Source of the DNA: Triplophysa rosa
Lineage: Eukaryota > Chordata > Actinopteri > Cypriniformes > Nemacheilidae
Assembly: GCF_024868665.1 (NCBI RefSeq)
Contig: NC_079901.1
Coordinates: 6,020,084 to 6,084,083, forward strand
Length of the DNA: 64,000 bases
Direction of reading: 5' to 3'
A program made the position numbers and the translations under genes. Positions 1 to 10,204 of this stretch are shown here, one piece after another. How positions within the stretch are numbered: position 1 is the stretch's first letter; every line of letters begins with the position of its first letter. Below the pieces are notes generated by a model that saw nothing but the letters and a program-made list of their open reading frames with translations, did no database searches and was not told the DNA's origin.

Positions 1-175
1 AGCCAATATTTGGCATGACATTTCAAAATGTCTCACTTTCAACATTTGATATGTTATCTATATTCTATTGTGAATAAAATATAAGTTTATGAGATTCGTA
101 AATTATTGCATTCCTTTTTTATTCACAATTTGTACAGTGTCCCAACTTTTTTGGAATCGGGTTTGTACTTCCCAA
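1..175. repeat. DNA-transposon terminal fragment
   Basis: The block has an AT-rich stretch followed by a motif reading GTGTCCCAACTTTTTTGGAA. This motif is familiar as the end of an abundant teleost DNA transposon, probably of the Tc1/mariner type. Only one end is visible because the window starts inside the copy. No transposase coding remains. The family assignment is from memory of the motif and is tentative. Confidence 0.4.
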
Positions 176-375
176 TACACAAATCTGATCGGTTGAGAGT
201 TAGTAAAATGTGCGTAATCAAACAAGTGCTCGTGTGGTTGTAAAAAAATTAAAAAGAAGGCATTGTTAGTCAGTGTTTAAACAGACACACAGTTAGAACC
301 ATGCAGAAGACAAAAAATAAAACAGGAAATTAAAGTCTTAAAGCAGGAAATGAAAAGAGAAACAGTATCAAGAAT

Positions 376-500
376 TAAAGGAACAGTTCACAAAAATGAC
401 AATTTGTTCATTTAATACCTCTCATGTCACTGTAAACATGTATGACTTCTTTCTTAAGTGAAACACAAAAGGAGAAATTTTACAGAATGGATAAGCAGCT
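376..500. repeat. partial foldback MITE (left half)
   Basis: It opens with AAGGAACAGTTCACAAAAATGACAA and then resembles the arm of the cyprinid foldback family that is seen complete at 47306-47604. Only the left arm is recognisable. It lies in the intron downstream of the last visible arhgap42 exon. Confidence 0.5.
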
Positions 501-654
501 CTGTTCTATACAATAAAAGTGACCCAAACTCAAGAAATCACCAAAAAGATGTCTTTAAACATCTTTGTGTTTCATAAAAGACAGAAAGTCATACAGATTT
601 ATGCATGAAGACGAGGAAATATTGGGGAAAAAATCAACATCAAAAATTCCTCAC

Positions 655-764
655 CTTTCGACCACCTCAATATCAAAACAGAAGCGTTTATCAATGGAGT
701 CTGTCTTCCTCCTAATGCAGGACTTCAGTTTGAACGTCTCCGAAGAACTCGCTGTGACTCCATT
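655..764 (-). CDS. arhgap42: arhgap42 exon (PH domain, ninth visible exon, probably exon 10)
   Basis: Read on the minus strand, this 110-bp exon has an acceptor CACTCAG and donor GTGAGG. It encodes [16 protein letters not shown] followed by [20 protein letters not shown]. This is nearly identical to the part of the GRAF3 PH domain that follows the KHYCTYDK strand. It starts in phase 0 and ends after two bases of an arginine codon. ARHGAP42 is a BAR-PH-RhoGAP-SH3 protein that inactivates RhoA and is known in mammals for restraining smooth-muscle contractility. The PH domain helps it bind phosphoinositide membranes. The next exon (HGIITLQAF-like) was not found between 1 and 654, so it lies outside the window. 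Confidence 0.95.
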
Positions 765-837
765 CTGAGTGAAGACGAGACAGAGTTTGAGATACCTTTA
801 AACGGCACCTACAGCAGTCACATGATCGGTTCTGTAC
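765..837 (-). other. arhgap42: 73-bp intron of arhgap42
   Basis: This very short intron runs from donor GTACAG to acceptor CACTCAG and splits the PH-domain coding sequence. It has no in-frame stop when read through from the upstream exon. Its length is not a multiple of three, so retention would shift the frame and run into a stop inside the following exon, near position 712. It is the shortest intron in the window, where others reach 22.5 kb. Confidence 0.85.
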
Positions 838-938
838 CTGTTTATTGGTGGCCTTCGCCTCCGTGTTGCACATGCTGAAGGTTTTAAGGCTCTTGTCGTA
901 TGTACAGTAATGGCGTGTCCACGTGCAACCCAAAGGTC
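838..938 (-). CDS. arhgap42: arhgap42 exon (PH domain, eighth visible exon, probably exon 9)
   Basis: On the minus strand this 101-bp exon follows acceptor GTGCTGCAG and ends at donor GTACAG. Joined to the C left by the previous exon it reads RPLGCTWTRHYCTYDKSLKT, then FSMCNTEAKATNKQ. The HYCTYDK core matches GRAF3 (human: GFTWIKHYCTYDKGSKTF) and forms a central strand of the PH domain. The tail (CNTEAKATNKQ) falls in the variable loop, where GRAF family members differ most, so its divergence from mammals is expected. It ends on a codon boundary. Confidence 0.95.
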
Positions 939-1202
939 CTGCAGCACAAAAATGACATGAAGAGTAACTTGCTTTGAAAGAAAAAAAGATCTTCACACAC
1001 ATGTGCATTTATATCTAACAGATATTAATAATGCATAAACAAAACATATATGTTTCAAATACATTTTGGCGAAAAAAGATTTCTTTACTATATGTACACA
1101 TCATATTTTGGGGTTGAGAATGCTGCACTTGACCTTAAAATGTAAAGTAAGTTTATTTATGAAAATTAAATGAAAATTTGCAGCTTTATATATATATATA
1201 TA

Positions 1203-1240
<38 letters not shown>

Positions 1241-1593
1241 TTAAACCTTATACATTTCAAATATATACTGACACATTACTAAAATATGCATCAGTCCACC
1301 AGGTGGCAATGTTACTCCTCCACAGATCAAACTCTTCACTGTGGCATCTGAAATTATATCATTACCAAATCTAGTCTAATCTTGTTTACATGTACACAGC
1401 AATTTGGGATCGGTATTTCCTCAAAAGTTAGATTTTGGAAGCTAAAACACAAGAAGGTCAAATAGATAAAAATACATACACAAGATAACATATTATATAA
1501 CCTAGAGTCCTGTTTTTATAAAACTTTAAAGAAGTGTCTGGCCATGAAGGCCACAGGTTATTTATCCATCTGTTTCCTCTGTAAAGCACTCAC
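939..1593 (-). other. arhgap42: arhgap42 intron, 655 bp
   Basis: This intron separates the exon ending the BAR region from the first full PH exon. Its only notable content is an AT dinucleotide tract at about 1187-1238. I see no other gene or recognisable repeat. Confidence 0.8.
1187..1238. repeat. (TA)n microsatellite
   Basis: An almost pure TA run of about 50 bp, interrupted once by CTG near 1203. It lies within an arhgap42 intron and is likely to be length-polymorphic. Confidence 0.9.
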
Positions 1594-1723
1594 GTTTCTC
1601 CTGGACATAGAGGTAGCCCTCCATGGTCCACTGGCCCGGGGGATGCTGGTCCTGATCGGCAGACCGAACTCTGTTCATCAGCTTTTCGACTTCCTGCTTT
1701 GTGCTCAAAAAGTTGTTCCTTGT
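1594..1723 (-). CDS. arhgap42: arhgap42 exon (BAR-PH junction, seventh visible exon, probably exon 8)
   Basis: On the minus strand this 130-bp exon encodes [20 protein letters not shown], then [23 protein letters not shown], plus the first base of an arginine codon. It starts in phase 0. TRNNF..T.QEVE.LM is the end of the GRAF BAR region, and [12 protein letters not shown] is the first strand of the PH domain. The [14 protein letters not shown] form fits GRAF3 better than GRAF1 (PYTMEGYLY) or GRAF2 (QFTAEGYLY). The donor is a strong GTGAGT. The acceptor (GGGATGAAG preceded by a T/G tract) lacks a good pyrimidine run, but homology fixes the exon start. Confidence 0.95.
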
Positions 1724-3216
1724 CTTCATCCCACAAACAAACACACATATGCACACGAATCATGAGCATCATACATCCCATGTTGCCTTTCATTCCATTT
1801 CATTCATTCATTTTTGGGTTGTCTTGTTTGGGGACACAGCTGAAATATGTGTAGACTAGAGGACCATGTACTGTTGTGTTACACTGATAACTCCTTACGA
1901 ACAAAACATATGGGAATAAACTGGAAAATATAAAGCAATATATAATGCATTTTCATTTCCATATACTACAAGTGCTTATAATTTTCAATATATGAAAGTG
2001 GCAATTTTAATATTTTATTATATTAACAATGTATTATTCTATATATTTTCAAATATACAAATTTTATCCTGTATACATGATTTAATAACTGACAGTTAAA
2101 GAAAATACTGTATATTTTCTTTGCATAAAGGGCATCAGGTGGTATATGGTATTTTAAAGACCCACTTAAGTGCTTTAAAATGTGCAGTTTTGTTTGATAT
2201 GTTGACAAAACTTCCAGTGAAACACAAAGTTATGGTGGGACATACAATATTTGGTGGTTCCCCTTTAATAGCCAAACAGTTTCTCTCACATTTTGTCTAG
2301 AATCTGATAAGAAGCAGAAGTGCAGAATGATGTCATAAAATCACCGAGCTGTACTGGTACATAGTGCTTATGTATTCTAAATGTGAATTTTGTTATTGTC
2401 TTAGAGTAAACCAGTTTAAAGATATCCTTAAGGCTAACATGCCCATACTTAAACCATAAGATAAAAAAATCTTTTAAAAATATATATATTTTAATATATT
2501 TTGTTGTTCCATGCATCATGTTCAAAAACCACAATAGGACCATGATACATTAAAAAAACTAGCTGCACAACGTGCTCTCCAGAAAAACAGCTCTTTCATA
2601 TATTCAGATTTACGCCTCAAAATATCAACCATAAATACCAAGCGCATTAACAATTCTGTCTGTCCCAGGTTGCTGAAACAAACGAAATAAATGTGCCCAT
2701 ATTCTACCGTCTCCCTCTAGAGAACTGACATAACAGCCCAATATCTCATTCTGAGACACTCCTACAATATTAAAGGTGCCTGTCCATTACAAAGACATCG
2801 CTGTGATCAACGTGTCCATAATGAAGTACAGTCAGAGGCGACGTCTGACGCTCTCACAGCATTATTAACTCAGAGGATAAAGGCCGCAGAGCTGAGGCAC
2901 AGATCTCCACAGACTGAGACCCCGCGACACGCAAGCACACAAAAACCCAGAGCTTACTGTGACGGGGTGAAAGGTCACCGAGCCATACACAAGCAGCAGG
3001 AAGCGTTTCATAACAGACCAGCACTAAAGACACAGAGCAGGTTACAGCACAGACACGAGCTCCAAGTCATTCCCTGTCGAGCTTTGACCTTTCTTATATG
3101 TGCGTGACGCGACCTTTATTAACACCACGCGGCTCTGTGAGTATATTTTCAGAAACACTTTTGCACGTTTCTGGTCAAAGAGGTGGCTAAAGTGAAAAAG
3201 GTGAACGAGGACTTAC
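1724..3216 (-). other. arhgap42: arhgap42 intron, 1.5 kb
   Basis: AT-rich intron. I see no RNA gene, open gene or confidently named repeat in it. A few short low-complexity runs occur near 2470-2510. Confidence 0.7.
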
Positions 3217-3321
3217 ATTTTGCAGGTTGAACTGTAGCTGTTGTTTGTAGGGCTCAAATTCGTGGGCCAGTTCATATCCCTCGTGGTAGAATGTGAACAG
3301 GCCCTGCAGAAAGGCCAAAAG
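3217..3321 (-). CDS. arhgap42: arhgap42 exon (BAR domain, sixth visible exon, probably exon 7)
   Basis: This 105-bp phase-0 exon on the minus strand lies between acceptor GGTTTACAG and donor GTAAGT. It encodes [20 protein letters not shown], then [15 protein letters not shown]. Human GRAF3 has the nearly identical [35 protein letters not shown] from memory. GRAF1 and GRAF2 instead have YHHGYELAKDFGDFK and YHQGHELAKDFNHYK, and oligophrenin is further away. This exon is the best single evidence for arhgap42 over its paralogues. It forms part of the third long helix of the BAR dimer, which senses membrane curvature. Confidence 0.97.
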
Positions 3322-3791
3322 CTGTAAACCAAATAAAGAAAGTCACATTATTGATGTTACACAACATAGTAGATAAAACACAGTTCTTCCCTTTTCGTCA
3401 GTGCAAACAGGGATTTCACAATGCTTTTGTGTTATTTTGAAAGTAGGGGTGTGAAGAGGTTAAAAAGAACAACTGTTAAAAAGATTGACAAATCCACAAC
3501 ATATAGGTCAAAGGTCAAACAATATTCTCAGGTCAAAACAACTCATCTAAGGCGAAGTGTTTTAAAACCGGGGGTGGCTGAACCACTAGGTGGGCTTGAC
3601 AAGCTTCTTAGGGGGACTTTAAAATAAGACAAAACAAGCATTAAAACCAGCTTTTAGTTAGTTATTTCATTCATATATTTTAACAAGTTCTGTTTTTGGT
3701 GTCATGTCAAATTAACCAGATAATTGCATATACTAGTCCCCCGTCCCTGTTTGTTCTCATCATAACACCCTGCACACCTCAGTGTGTCTGC

Positions 3792-4312
3792 CCAGATAGC
3801 ACAGGTATGTCTGTAAGAGGTCTGCTAAAGATCTGGAAAACATTTGCTGTGTAAAAACATCTGCGAAATTTCTTAGAAAGAGCAGTTTTATATACATTCT
3901 AAATTATAGACTCTTACAGAAATCTTTCAGATGTCTATATGACATCTGACAGGAGGAGACATCTCAGAGACGTATTGCAGACGTACAAACAATAAAAAAT
4001 ACTTGCAGATGTAAATGCGGACATCAAATAGATGTCTGCCAGATGTATGTGTGCTATCAAGATAAATGTCAATCCGATGTCTGCATTTACATCATTAAGA
4101 CATATTTTTTTGATTGCTACCACATCTGCAATACGTCTCTGAGACGTTTCCTGTCAGATGTCATATAGACATCTAGAAGATGTCTGTAAGATGTTTATGA
4201 TTTAGAATGTATGTAAAACTGATTTTTCTAAGACGTTTAGCAGATGTTTTTACACAGCAGATGTTTTACAGATCTCTAGTAGACATCTCACAGATGTATC
4301 TGTGCTATCTGG
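3792..4312. repeat. 521-bp imperfect palindrome (foldback MITE)
   Basis: The ends are CCAGATAGCACA and TGTGCTATCTGG, and inverted similarity continues through most of the element. For example, the left arm CATTCTAAATTATAGA pairs with a diverged TCATGATTTAGAATG-like right arm, and GACATCTGACAGGA pairs with TCCTGTCAGATGTC. The interior is packed with short AGATGTCT/AGACATCT-type words. No coding capacity is present, so it looks like a non-autonomous DNA element mobilised in trans. I did not find a convincing target-site duplication, so the superfamily is not assigned. Confidence 0.75.
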
Positions 4313-5284
4313 TCAGAAAGAAAAGAAACTACCAATTTTAATGTTCCGTTTTATCAAACTTGTCATATGTTTGACTGTCGTATAGTTAATGTCCAATTCA
4401 TGTTTTTTCTAGTGTATACGTTCATTGTAAGTGTAAAATATGTTAATTATAAGTGCATAAATGTAAACAATTTTACGTTTTTGTTTGTTTTTACCAACCG
4501 AGAGACATGTTGAAATTGTTTTTATGGTAATTGACAGCATGTCACAGATGTTGTCAACAGATAACTTAATAACTTAATCTAAATCTAAATATTCGTCTAA
4601 ATATTGACAAGCAAGCATGTTACACTTCTATTTTTGTGCTAAAAATGCTAGCTTCGGCGTTTTCATTAGCATTTCGTTTCATTTCATGTTCTTCTGCTCC
4701 TGACACTGTACTTAGGGATAGTTCTGGCTGAAAACTTCAAAGATGTGGATATCACACCCAGAAACCTGACATTAGACCAAACTGCGGTGCTTCTGGGAGA
4801 TTAAGCGTGTTGTTTACCTCATGCCAGGTGATAAACACTTTGAAAGCCCTCTAAATCTACACAGCACATTCTCTGGCTCACATTAGCTCTCGGTTACGCG
4901 TATAAATATGCCTAATGCAGGAATGAGTCATGTAAGTTATGTCGGTTGCGTTCATATTCGAGGTTGAGCTTTATTGCTGGAGCTCTGTCTGCTGAGTGTA
5001 AATTTAGACATCCGGTGGAGTCGATGCAAATATGAAAATAACTGAACAAAGAGCTAATTTATGTCAAAGCTATTTCATGTTTAATACTGTGGATTGTGTT
5101 CACAACAGTAAACACGCACACATACCATCTACAGTATGAGTTACAGTAAGAGGAAAATATTATTGCTCAGAGGTTACTCTTTTGAACCTCGGGAGAGTTA
5201 ATAACTCAATTGTGTCATGTATGATGTGTTATTATTACAAAATGTCACTTTTATCTTAAATGTTAGTATATAGTTTCGAATTTA

Positions 5285-5400
5285 GTACAAACAGTATAGC
5301 TCAGGGCTGGGTTTCCCGAAACCTTCATAACACTACGTCGTTCTTAAGAATATATCGCTACCACTCTTAAGGTGTAATTGCGCCGGGTGTACGATAGGGT
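5285..5400. repeat. MITE fragment (GGGTTTCCCGAAA type)
   Basis: The stretch GGGTTTCCCGAAACCTTC followed by CTACGTCGTTCTTAAGAA is familiar from many teleost intergenic regions. It shows only one end, so it is probably an incomplete MITE. Confidence 0.45.
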
Positions 5401-5559
5401 CCATTAAGTTTGTGGAAAATAGTCTTTAGTACTTCTAATCATGGTGTCTCAAAATAGCACAGTTGAGTACACTTAGATCTTAGAGAAGTTTATGAACTAT
5501 TTTTTGTATATAAATTTACAGTGTATTTTAGTGCAGTATTTCTTAATTTTCCACCTGGG

Positions 5560-5945
5560 CACATTATAAAACAATTCTGGCTGCTATGGGGCCATAAATA
5601 CTCAGTAAAACATTTTTTCCTGTAAAATTAAATTGGTTTCTCTGTTTTTCTTGTAAATTTGCAGTCCTTTTCTGTAATTTGAAAATTTTTGACCGTATTT
5701 CAAAAACTGAACTTTTCCGAATATACAGTAAATATACAGTAAATAATATAACAGTTTTCCCCGTAAAATTATAGTAAATTTGCAGTCCTTTTCTGTAATT
5801 TGACAGTTTTTGACTGTATTTCAAAAATACTTGATAAATCTGTTAATAAAACTGTAACACAAAATTGGGATATTATACGTGAAAAATCTGTAAAAAATAA
5901 TAGTAAAATTCTGTAAAATTACGTTTTTTGCACCTTTTCAAACTG
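5560..5945. repeat. AT-rich TGTAAAATT-type repeat
   Basis: Two related blocks of about 130 bp (near 5610-5700 and 5755-5825) each contain TTTTCTGTAATTTGA and TTTTTGACYGTATTTCAAAAA. The words CTGTAAAAT and ACAGT recur. The repeat resembles the ACTGTAAAA element at 14367-14734 and may be a degraded copy of the same family. Confidence 0.5.
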
Positions 5946-7113
5946 GTTTATTTTTTTCTTTGATATCCACAAGTAACCAGCAATATTTAAAACCCTTGTT
6001 TTAATGCAGTGATGATTAACAGGTGAGTAGGCGGTGCTTCATTGTTGTCCAGGATACATCAGCATGTAGCATTTACAGATGTGCTTATGGGTCAAAGACG
6101 AAAAAGGGTTTGAGCGTAAAAACAATAAGTGTAATACTGCTTTAAATTGTTGTTGTTACATTTTTTTTAACATTTTCTGTTTAATTTAATTGCATTTTTG
6201 TTTTTGTTTTTCTGAGCAAAAAACAAATATCATGCATTTTTCCCTGATTTACAGAAGATGCCCACTAAATTGTCATTGAGTGTAACAAACTTGTCAGGCA
6301 TATTTACAACAAAATCTATTTATGACATATTAAAAGACTAATTACTTTCACCCCAAAAGCGAATTAGTTGTAATTAATAATTTTTACTAATTTAAAGCAC
6401 AATTAACTGTAATATGCTCCCTTATTCTTGTATATATTTTAATATGTACAAGTCAGAAAAAGCATGATGTTTGAATTTGGACATATATTGTGTTACACTC
6501 AATGACAATGTTTATTTCAACCAAATTTTGACATTTTATTCTCCAAAAACTTAGTTGAAACCATAAAGTAGACATTCTTCTTACATTTAATGTGCTTGGA
6601 CATAAAATCACTTTTGTACATTTCTTTTGGGGACATCTTAATGTCTTTGACCCTTATACACATCTTTAACTACATCCAAATGTTATGATCAAACACATTT
6701 TACTCCTATTGCTCTCCACTAACACAAATCATAACACCAAGTGTACAGGGCTTCAGATTGTTCACTGCAGAATTTTTTTTCTCTTCTATGGAATTTAATG
6801 TGTAACTGCTTACATATTCGAATGGCTTCATTTTTGCTAAACAGTGTAAGTTAAGAGAAGGCGGTTGTAGGACAGAAAATGACAGCTGAAGTTTTAAGTA
6901 AGTTGGCATCACAGAACAGTGAGATTATGACTTCACTGCTCATAAACAGCTCGGCCATCTCCTGTTGGCTGCAAAACCATTACAGACCAGATGGCTACAT
7001 TCTCATCATGACATTACACAACATGATGGACATTTGACATGCATATAATACGTATTTCTGTGTCTCTATGTGTGCATAAGGGTGACAGTATCATGACAAA
7101 ATGGAGTACTTAC

Positions 7114-7224
7114 CGGCTCAACAAATTCAAATTTCTTCTTCTCTTGGACTTCCTGAATTTTGAAGACGTATTCTAGCGAGGCATCAAAAAATAGTTGTCT
7201 GTCCTTATCAATCTGCGCATCAGC
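7114..7224 (-). CDS. arhgap42: arhgap42 exon (BAR domain, fifth visible exon, probably exon 6)
   Basis: This 111-bp phase-0 exon on the minus strand lies between acceptor ACATTGCAG and donor GTAAGT. It encodes [20 protein letters not shown], then [17 protein letters not shown]. The [22 protein letters not shown] block is shared across GRAF proteins and matches GRAF3 exactly in its second half. It forms one of the long BAR-domain helices that build the crescent dimer. It reads directly into the LLAFLQGLF exon at 3321. Confidence 0.96.
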
Positions 7225-7767
7225 CTGCAATGTGAAGAAAGAGTGTCGTTACCCTGGAGACAGACGGAGACGATGACTGCCAGGATCACACGCTCATTTG
7301 GACGTGTTTGAGATATGGTTAATGGTTATATCTGAGAATTTCTGTCACCGCTGTGGGATAATGTGAAGGAAATTGTGTTGAACAAAATGTGCTGGAACAT
7401 CTTTGAAAGGCAGAAAAGAATCAAGACAAAAAACACAAACTAAAGGCTTAAAACACTGACATTTTAAACAACCCCTGAAACACAACCACAAAAATTGCGA
7501 TATTTTTAATAATAATAACGTGTTTTTGTCTTGTCTTTCTTTATACATTTCACTATTAATAGCCTCCAGTACACTGTACAGTGAATATGCAGTCCAATAC
7601 TGACAACATCTCCGATGCAACATTACATTTAAAAAGTCTCTTTTTTAAGTGAATCTCTTCACTTAAACTAATATCAAATTTAAACACTATCATTTCTTAG
7701 GTACTGTTTTCTTCTTCAGAAAATGCAAATCTAGGCTTGTGAATCTAGTGTTTGCTGTATGATTCAC
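7225..7767 (-). other. arhgap42: arhgap42 intron, 543 bp
   Basis: An ordinary AT-rich intron between two BAR-domain exons, with no repeat or RNA gene that I recognise. Confidence 0.75.
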
Positions 7768-7869
7768 CTCTTGGAGAGCTGTTTCTTTTTTTCTGGATGA
7801 CAGGTTGAGATGTTTTTCCAGTGTTGAATAATACTTCTCTGTCTCCTTGTCAAATTTCTTCTTTCCCTC
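7768..7869 (-). CDS. arhgap42: arhgap42 exon (BAR domain, fourth visible exon, probably exon 5)
   Basis: This 102-bp phase-0 exon on the minus strand follows acceptor TTTTATAG and ends at donor GTGAAT. It encodes EGKKKFDKETEKYYSTLEKH, then LNLSSRKKETALQE. The pattern GKKKFDKE.EKYYS.LEKHLNLS..KKE..LQE is the GRAF/oligophrenin BAR signature, and YYS with EKH fits GRAF3. The following exon supplies AD, as in the family. The donor GTGAAT is weaker than GTAAGT but usable. Confidence 0.95.
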
Positions 7870-8013
7870 CTATAAAACACAGCAGCAATTTGTTATTTGC
7901 AATTAATTCGCATTCATGTGCAAGTCTGTGATCTAGACCTCTGTAAAAATCCAAAAGTATGAAAAAAATTATGTGTTTATCTACTGAATCAAAAATATGT
8001 CATAGATAACAAA

Positions 8014-8082
8014 ATGCCAAACATTTACATTTAGTCATTTAGCAGACGCTTTTATCCAAAGCGACTTACAGATGAGGGAAAC
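8014..8082. repeat. ubiquitous teleost interspersed-repeat core
   Basis: The phrase TTTAGCAGACGCTTTTATCC followed by AAAGCGACTTACA is seen in enormous numbers in fish genomes and resembles a conserved SINE-type core. Only this short core is visible. Its exact family is uncertain. Confidence 0.6.
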
Positions 8083-8308
8083 AATGGAAGCAATTGGAAG
8101 GACATAAGGACAACAAAAAGCATGAGTGCAAGAAAAGAAAATTGGTCTCATATAGCCTATCACAGTATACAGAGCTAAGGAAATTTTTTTTTTCAAACCA
8201 CAAGACATCTGCAAACACAATCATAGTATTTTTCAGTTTTTTTTCGGAGCCATTTTTGTTCATTATTTCTGGCAAAGTGTGCATGCCACTTGGTTTAATA
8301 TTTTGTTG

Positions 8309-8385
8309 TCTATATATATATATATTATATAATATATATCATTATAATATCTATTATTATATATATATATATTAGTATATTAATT
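8309..8385. repeat. AT-rich (TA)n tract
   Basis: Interrupted TA dinucleotide runs (TATATATATA, TAATATATAT, TTATTATATATA). Simple sequence within the large intron. Confidence 0.85.
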
Positions 8386-9296
8386 CATTTTTATTTTATT
8401 TCTTTTATATTTTATTATTTTTAGTTTTTATTATTTTTAGGTCCAGCGTCAGCTTGTCATGTGTCTACCAGACCATTAGGTGGCAATCTAATACTTTATC
8501 ATTATCACACAGACGCTGTTCCTGTACTCCAGTGAGATATGTAGGTATTGTGTATACAGTTTAAGCTTAAATTGATGTATTGCATGCAAATAAGTGAACT
8601 GTCACCCCAAAGCATATAAAACGGCACCAACTAAGCTTAAAGAGGATTTTATACTTCATCATTCGTGCTTACGAGCTCGCAAGATGAATTGATCTCTGTT
8701 CTCAGCAGAGGTACGGTGGAGGAGCAAAGCACAAAGCTTTCTTCAGATCTCATATTGAAAATCTGCACAGTCACCTTGACTGCCATTTGAATGTAACTCG
8801 TCTAAGGTCTACGGGTCAACATTTAATAAGATTTCATTGCCTGACAGGTGAAGACAGAAATCTAGCTCTGTTAAGCCTCAGAGCTGACTCATTAAAGGAA
8901 AAATCTTTTCTCACCCTCGTGTCATTGCCAAGCCGCGAAAAGAATCGTCGGTGAGCGCTTTTTTATACAACGACACTGACCATGTCTGTCAAGCTCAGTA
9001 AAAGTAGGAAAAAACATATTGAAAGTAGTCATATCACTTGTACGCTATATTTCAAGTCTTCGGAAGACATTCGGTAGATTGTAAGGAACATATTGAAACA
9101 AGTTATTTGGTCTGTCCTACACCGTAGCTCTCAAATCCCTTCTGCATTCCAGATATTTGCACAACAGAGCCAATGAATGCAAAACCAAATGTTATTCAAG
9201 ACAAGATTTTTAGACTTGTTTCGATCCACACACATCTATCATACAGCTACAGAATTCTCAAATACAGAGCACATGTATGGTCTACTTATGATGTTT

Positions 9297-9880
9297 TGTC
9301 ACGAACTGGCAGAAAGAACCCAAGCGCAGGCAACGGCAGTGAAGGGGTTAACAGATATCTTTATTTAAACCAAAACAGAAACAAAACACCCACAATGGGG
9401 AAAACGAATCTAAGAAATATATATAAAACAAAAGACTTCCCACGAGGGGGCAAAATAAAAACAAGAACTATAAACTAAACTAAAGGACACGACCAAACGT
9501 CTTAAATAATACAATGAACAAAACTCACAAAACACGAACAGGACAAGGAACAGGACCACGGGTAGCAACACCAGCTAGACCACAGTACACCGTACGTACA
9601 CAACGCACCAAACACAATGACCGAGCACAGGACAAAGAAACATGAGGGTTTAAATAGGGAAGACAAACGAGGGATAACGACATGGGGCAGGTGTGGGACA
9701 TTAAACACAGAAAGATAACGAGGAAACAAGAGGAATGGGGCCAATGACAAGACACTGGAGAGAACGTATATTATTGTCAAACGGACAATAATATGTTTCT
9801 CTCCACACATAACCAAAGACTTTGTCATGGCTCTGCTACAGGACCAAGAAAAACATGACTAAGGAAGCAGAGCCATGACA
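9297..9880 (-). repeat. 3' long terminal repeat, 584 bp
   Basis: On the minus strand the LTR begins TGTCATGGCTCTGCT and ends CCAGTTCGTGACA. It holds two successive hairpins at its start, a TATTTAAA promoter-like box at about 9651-9658 and a polyadenylation signal AATAAA at 9360-9365. Its first 350 bases are closely similar to the LTR at 63647-64000, which suggests fairly recent activity of the family. Confidence 0.85.
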
Positions 9881-9884
9881 GAAG

Positions 9885-9894
9885 CCCCCCCTTT
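9885..9894 (-). other. polypurine tract of the LTR element
   Basis: On the minus strand AAAGGGGGGG stands four bases before the TGTCATGG start of the 3' LTR. A purine run in this position primes plus-strand synthesis in LTR retroelements. It supports the orientation and the LTR boundary at 9880. Confidence 0.75.
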
Positions 9895-10204
9895 AATGAG
9901 CACCTCCAGGTGCTCACCAAGGGGTAGACGGACAAGACAAGGCAGACCGAGACAAAGACAAAAACCAGACAAACATGGTGAACATGACAAGGGGTAGACA
10001 GGACAACAAGACTACAGGACTGGGGTGGCATAACAAAAATAACAAACATGGTAGGGGGGGTGGGGCAAAACAAGAGTTCATAGGGGGTAGTCCAAAAGGG
10101 TTGGGGGGAACAGTCCCAGTCCCCGGCTGCGCTCGAGGGCGCTGAGTCCTAGGGGACTTAGGAGGAGTCCTGGGGGGAACAGTCTTTGACCCTGGGAGTC
10201 TCCC

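Larger units (their letters stand above)
3322..7113 (-). other. arhgap42: arhgap42 intron, 3.8 kb
   Basis: Holds a long palindromic element (3792-4312), a degraded MITE (5285-5400) and an AT-rich repeat (5560-5945), listed separately. In the remaining stretches (3322-3791, 4313-5284, 5946-7113) I see only AT-rich DNA with no gene. Confidence 0.7.

Noticed and set aside
712..1008. Single coding frame through 712-1008 on the minus strand
   Set aside because: It reads across the 73-bp intron at 765-837. The protein on the far side matches arhgap42 only in another frame, so two spliced exons are the right reading.
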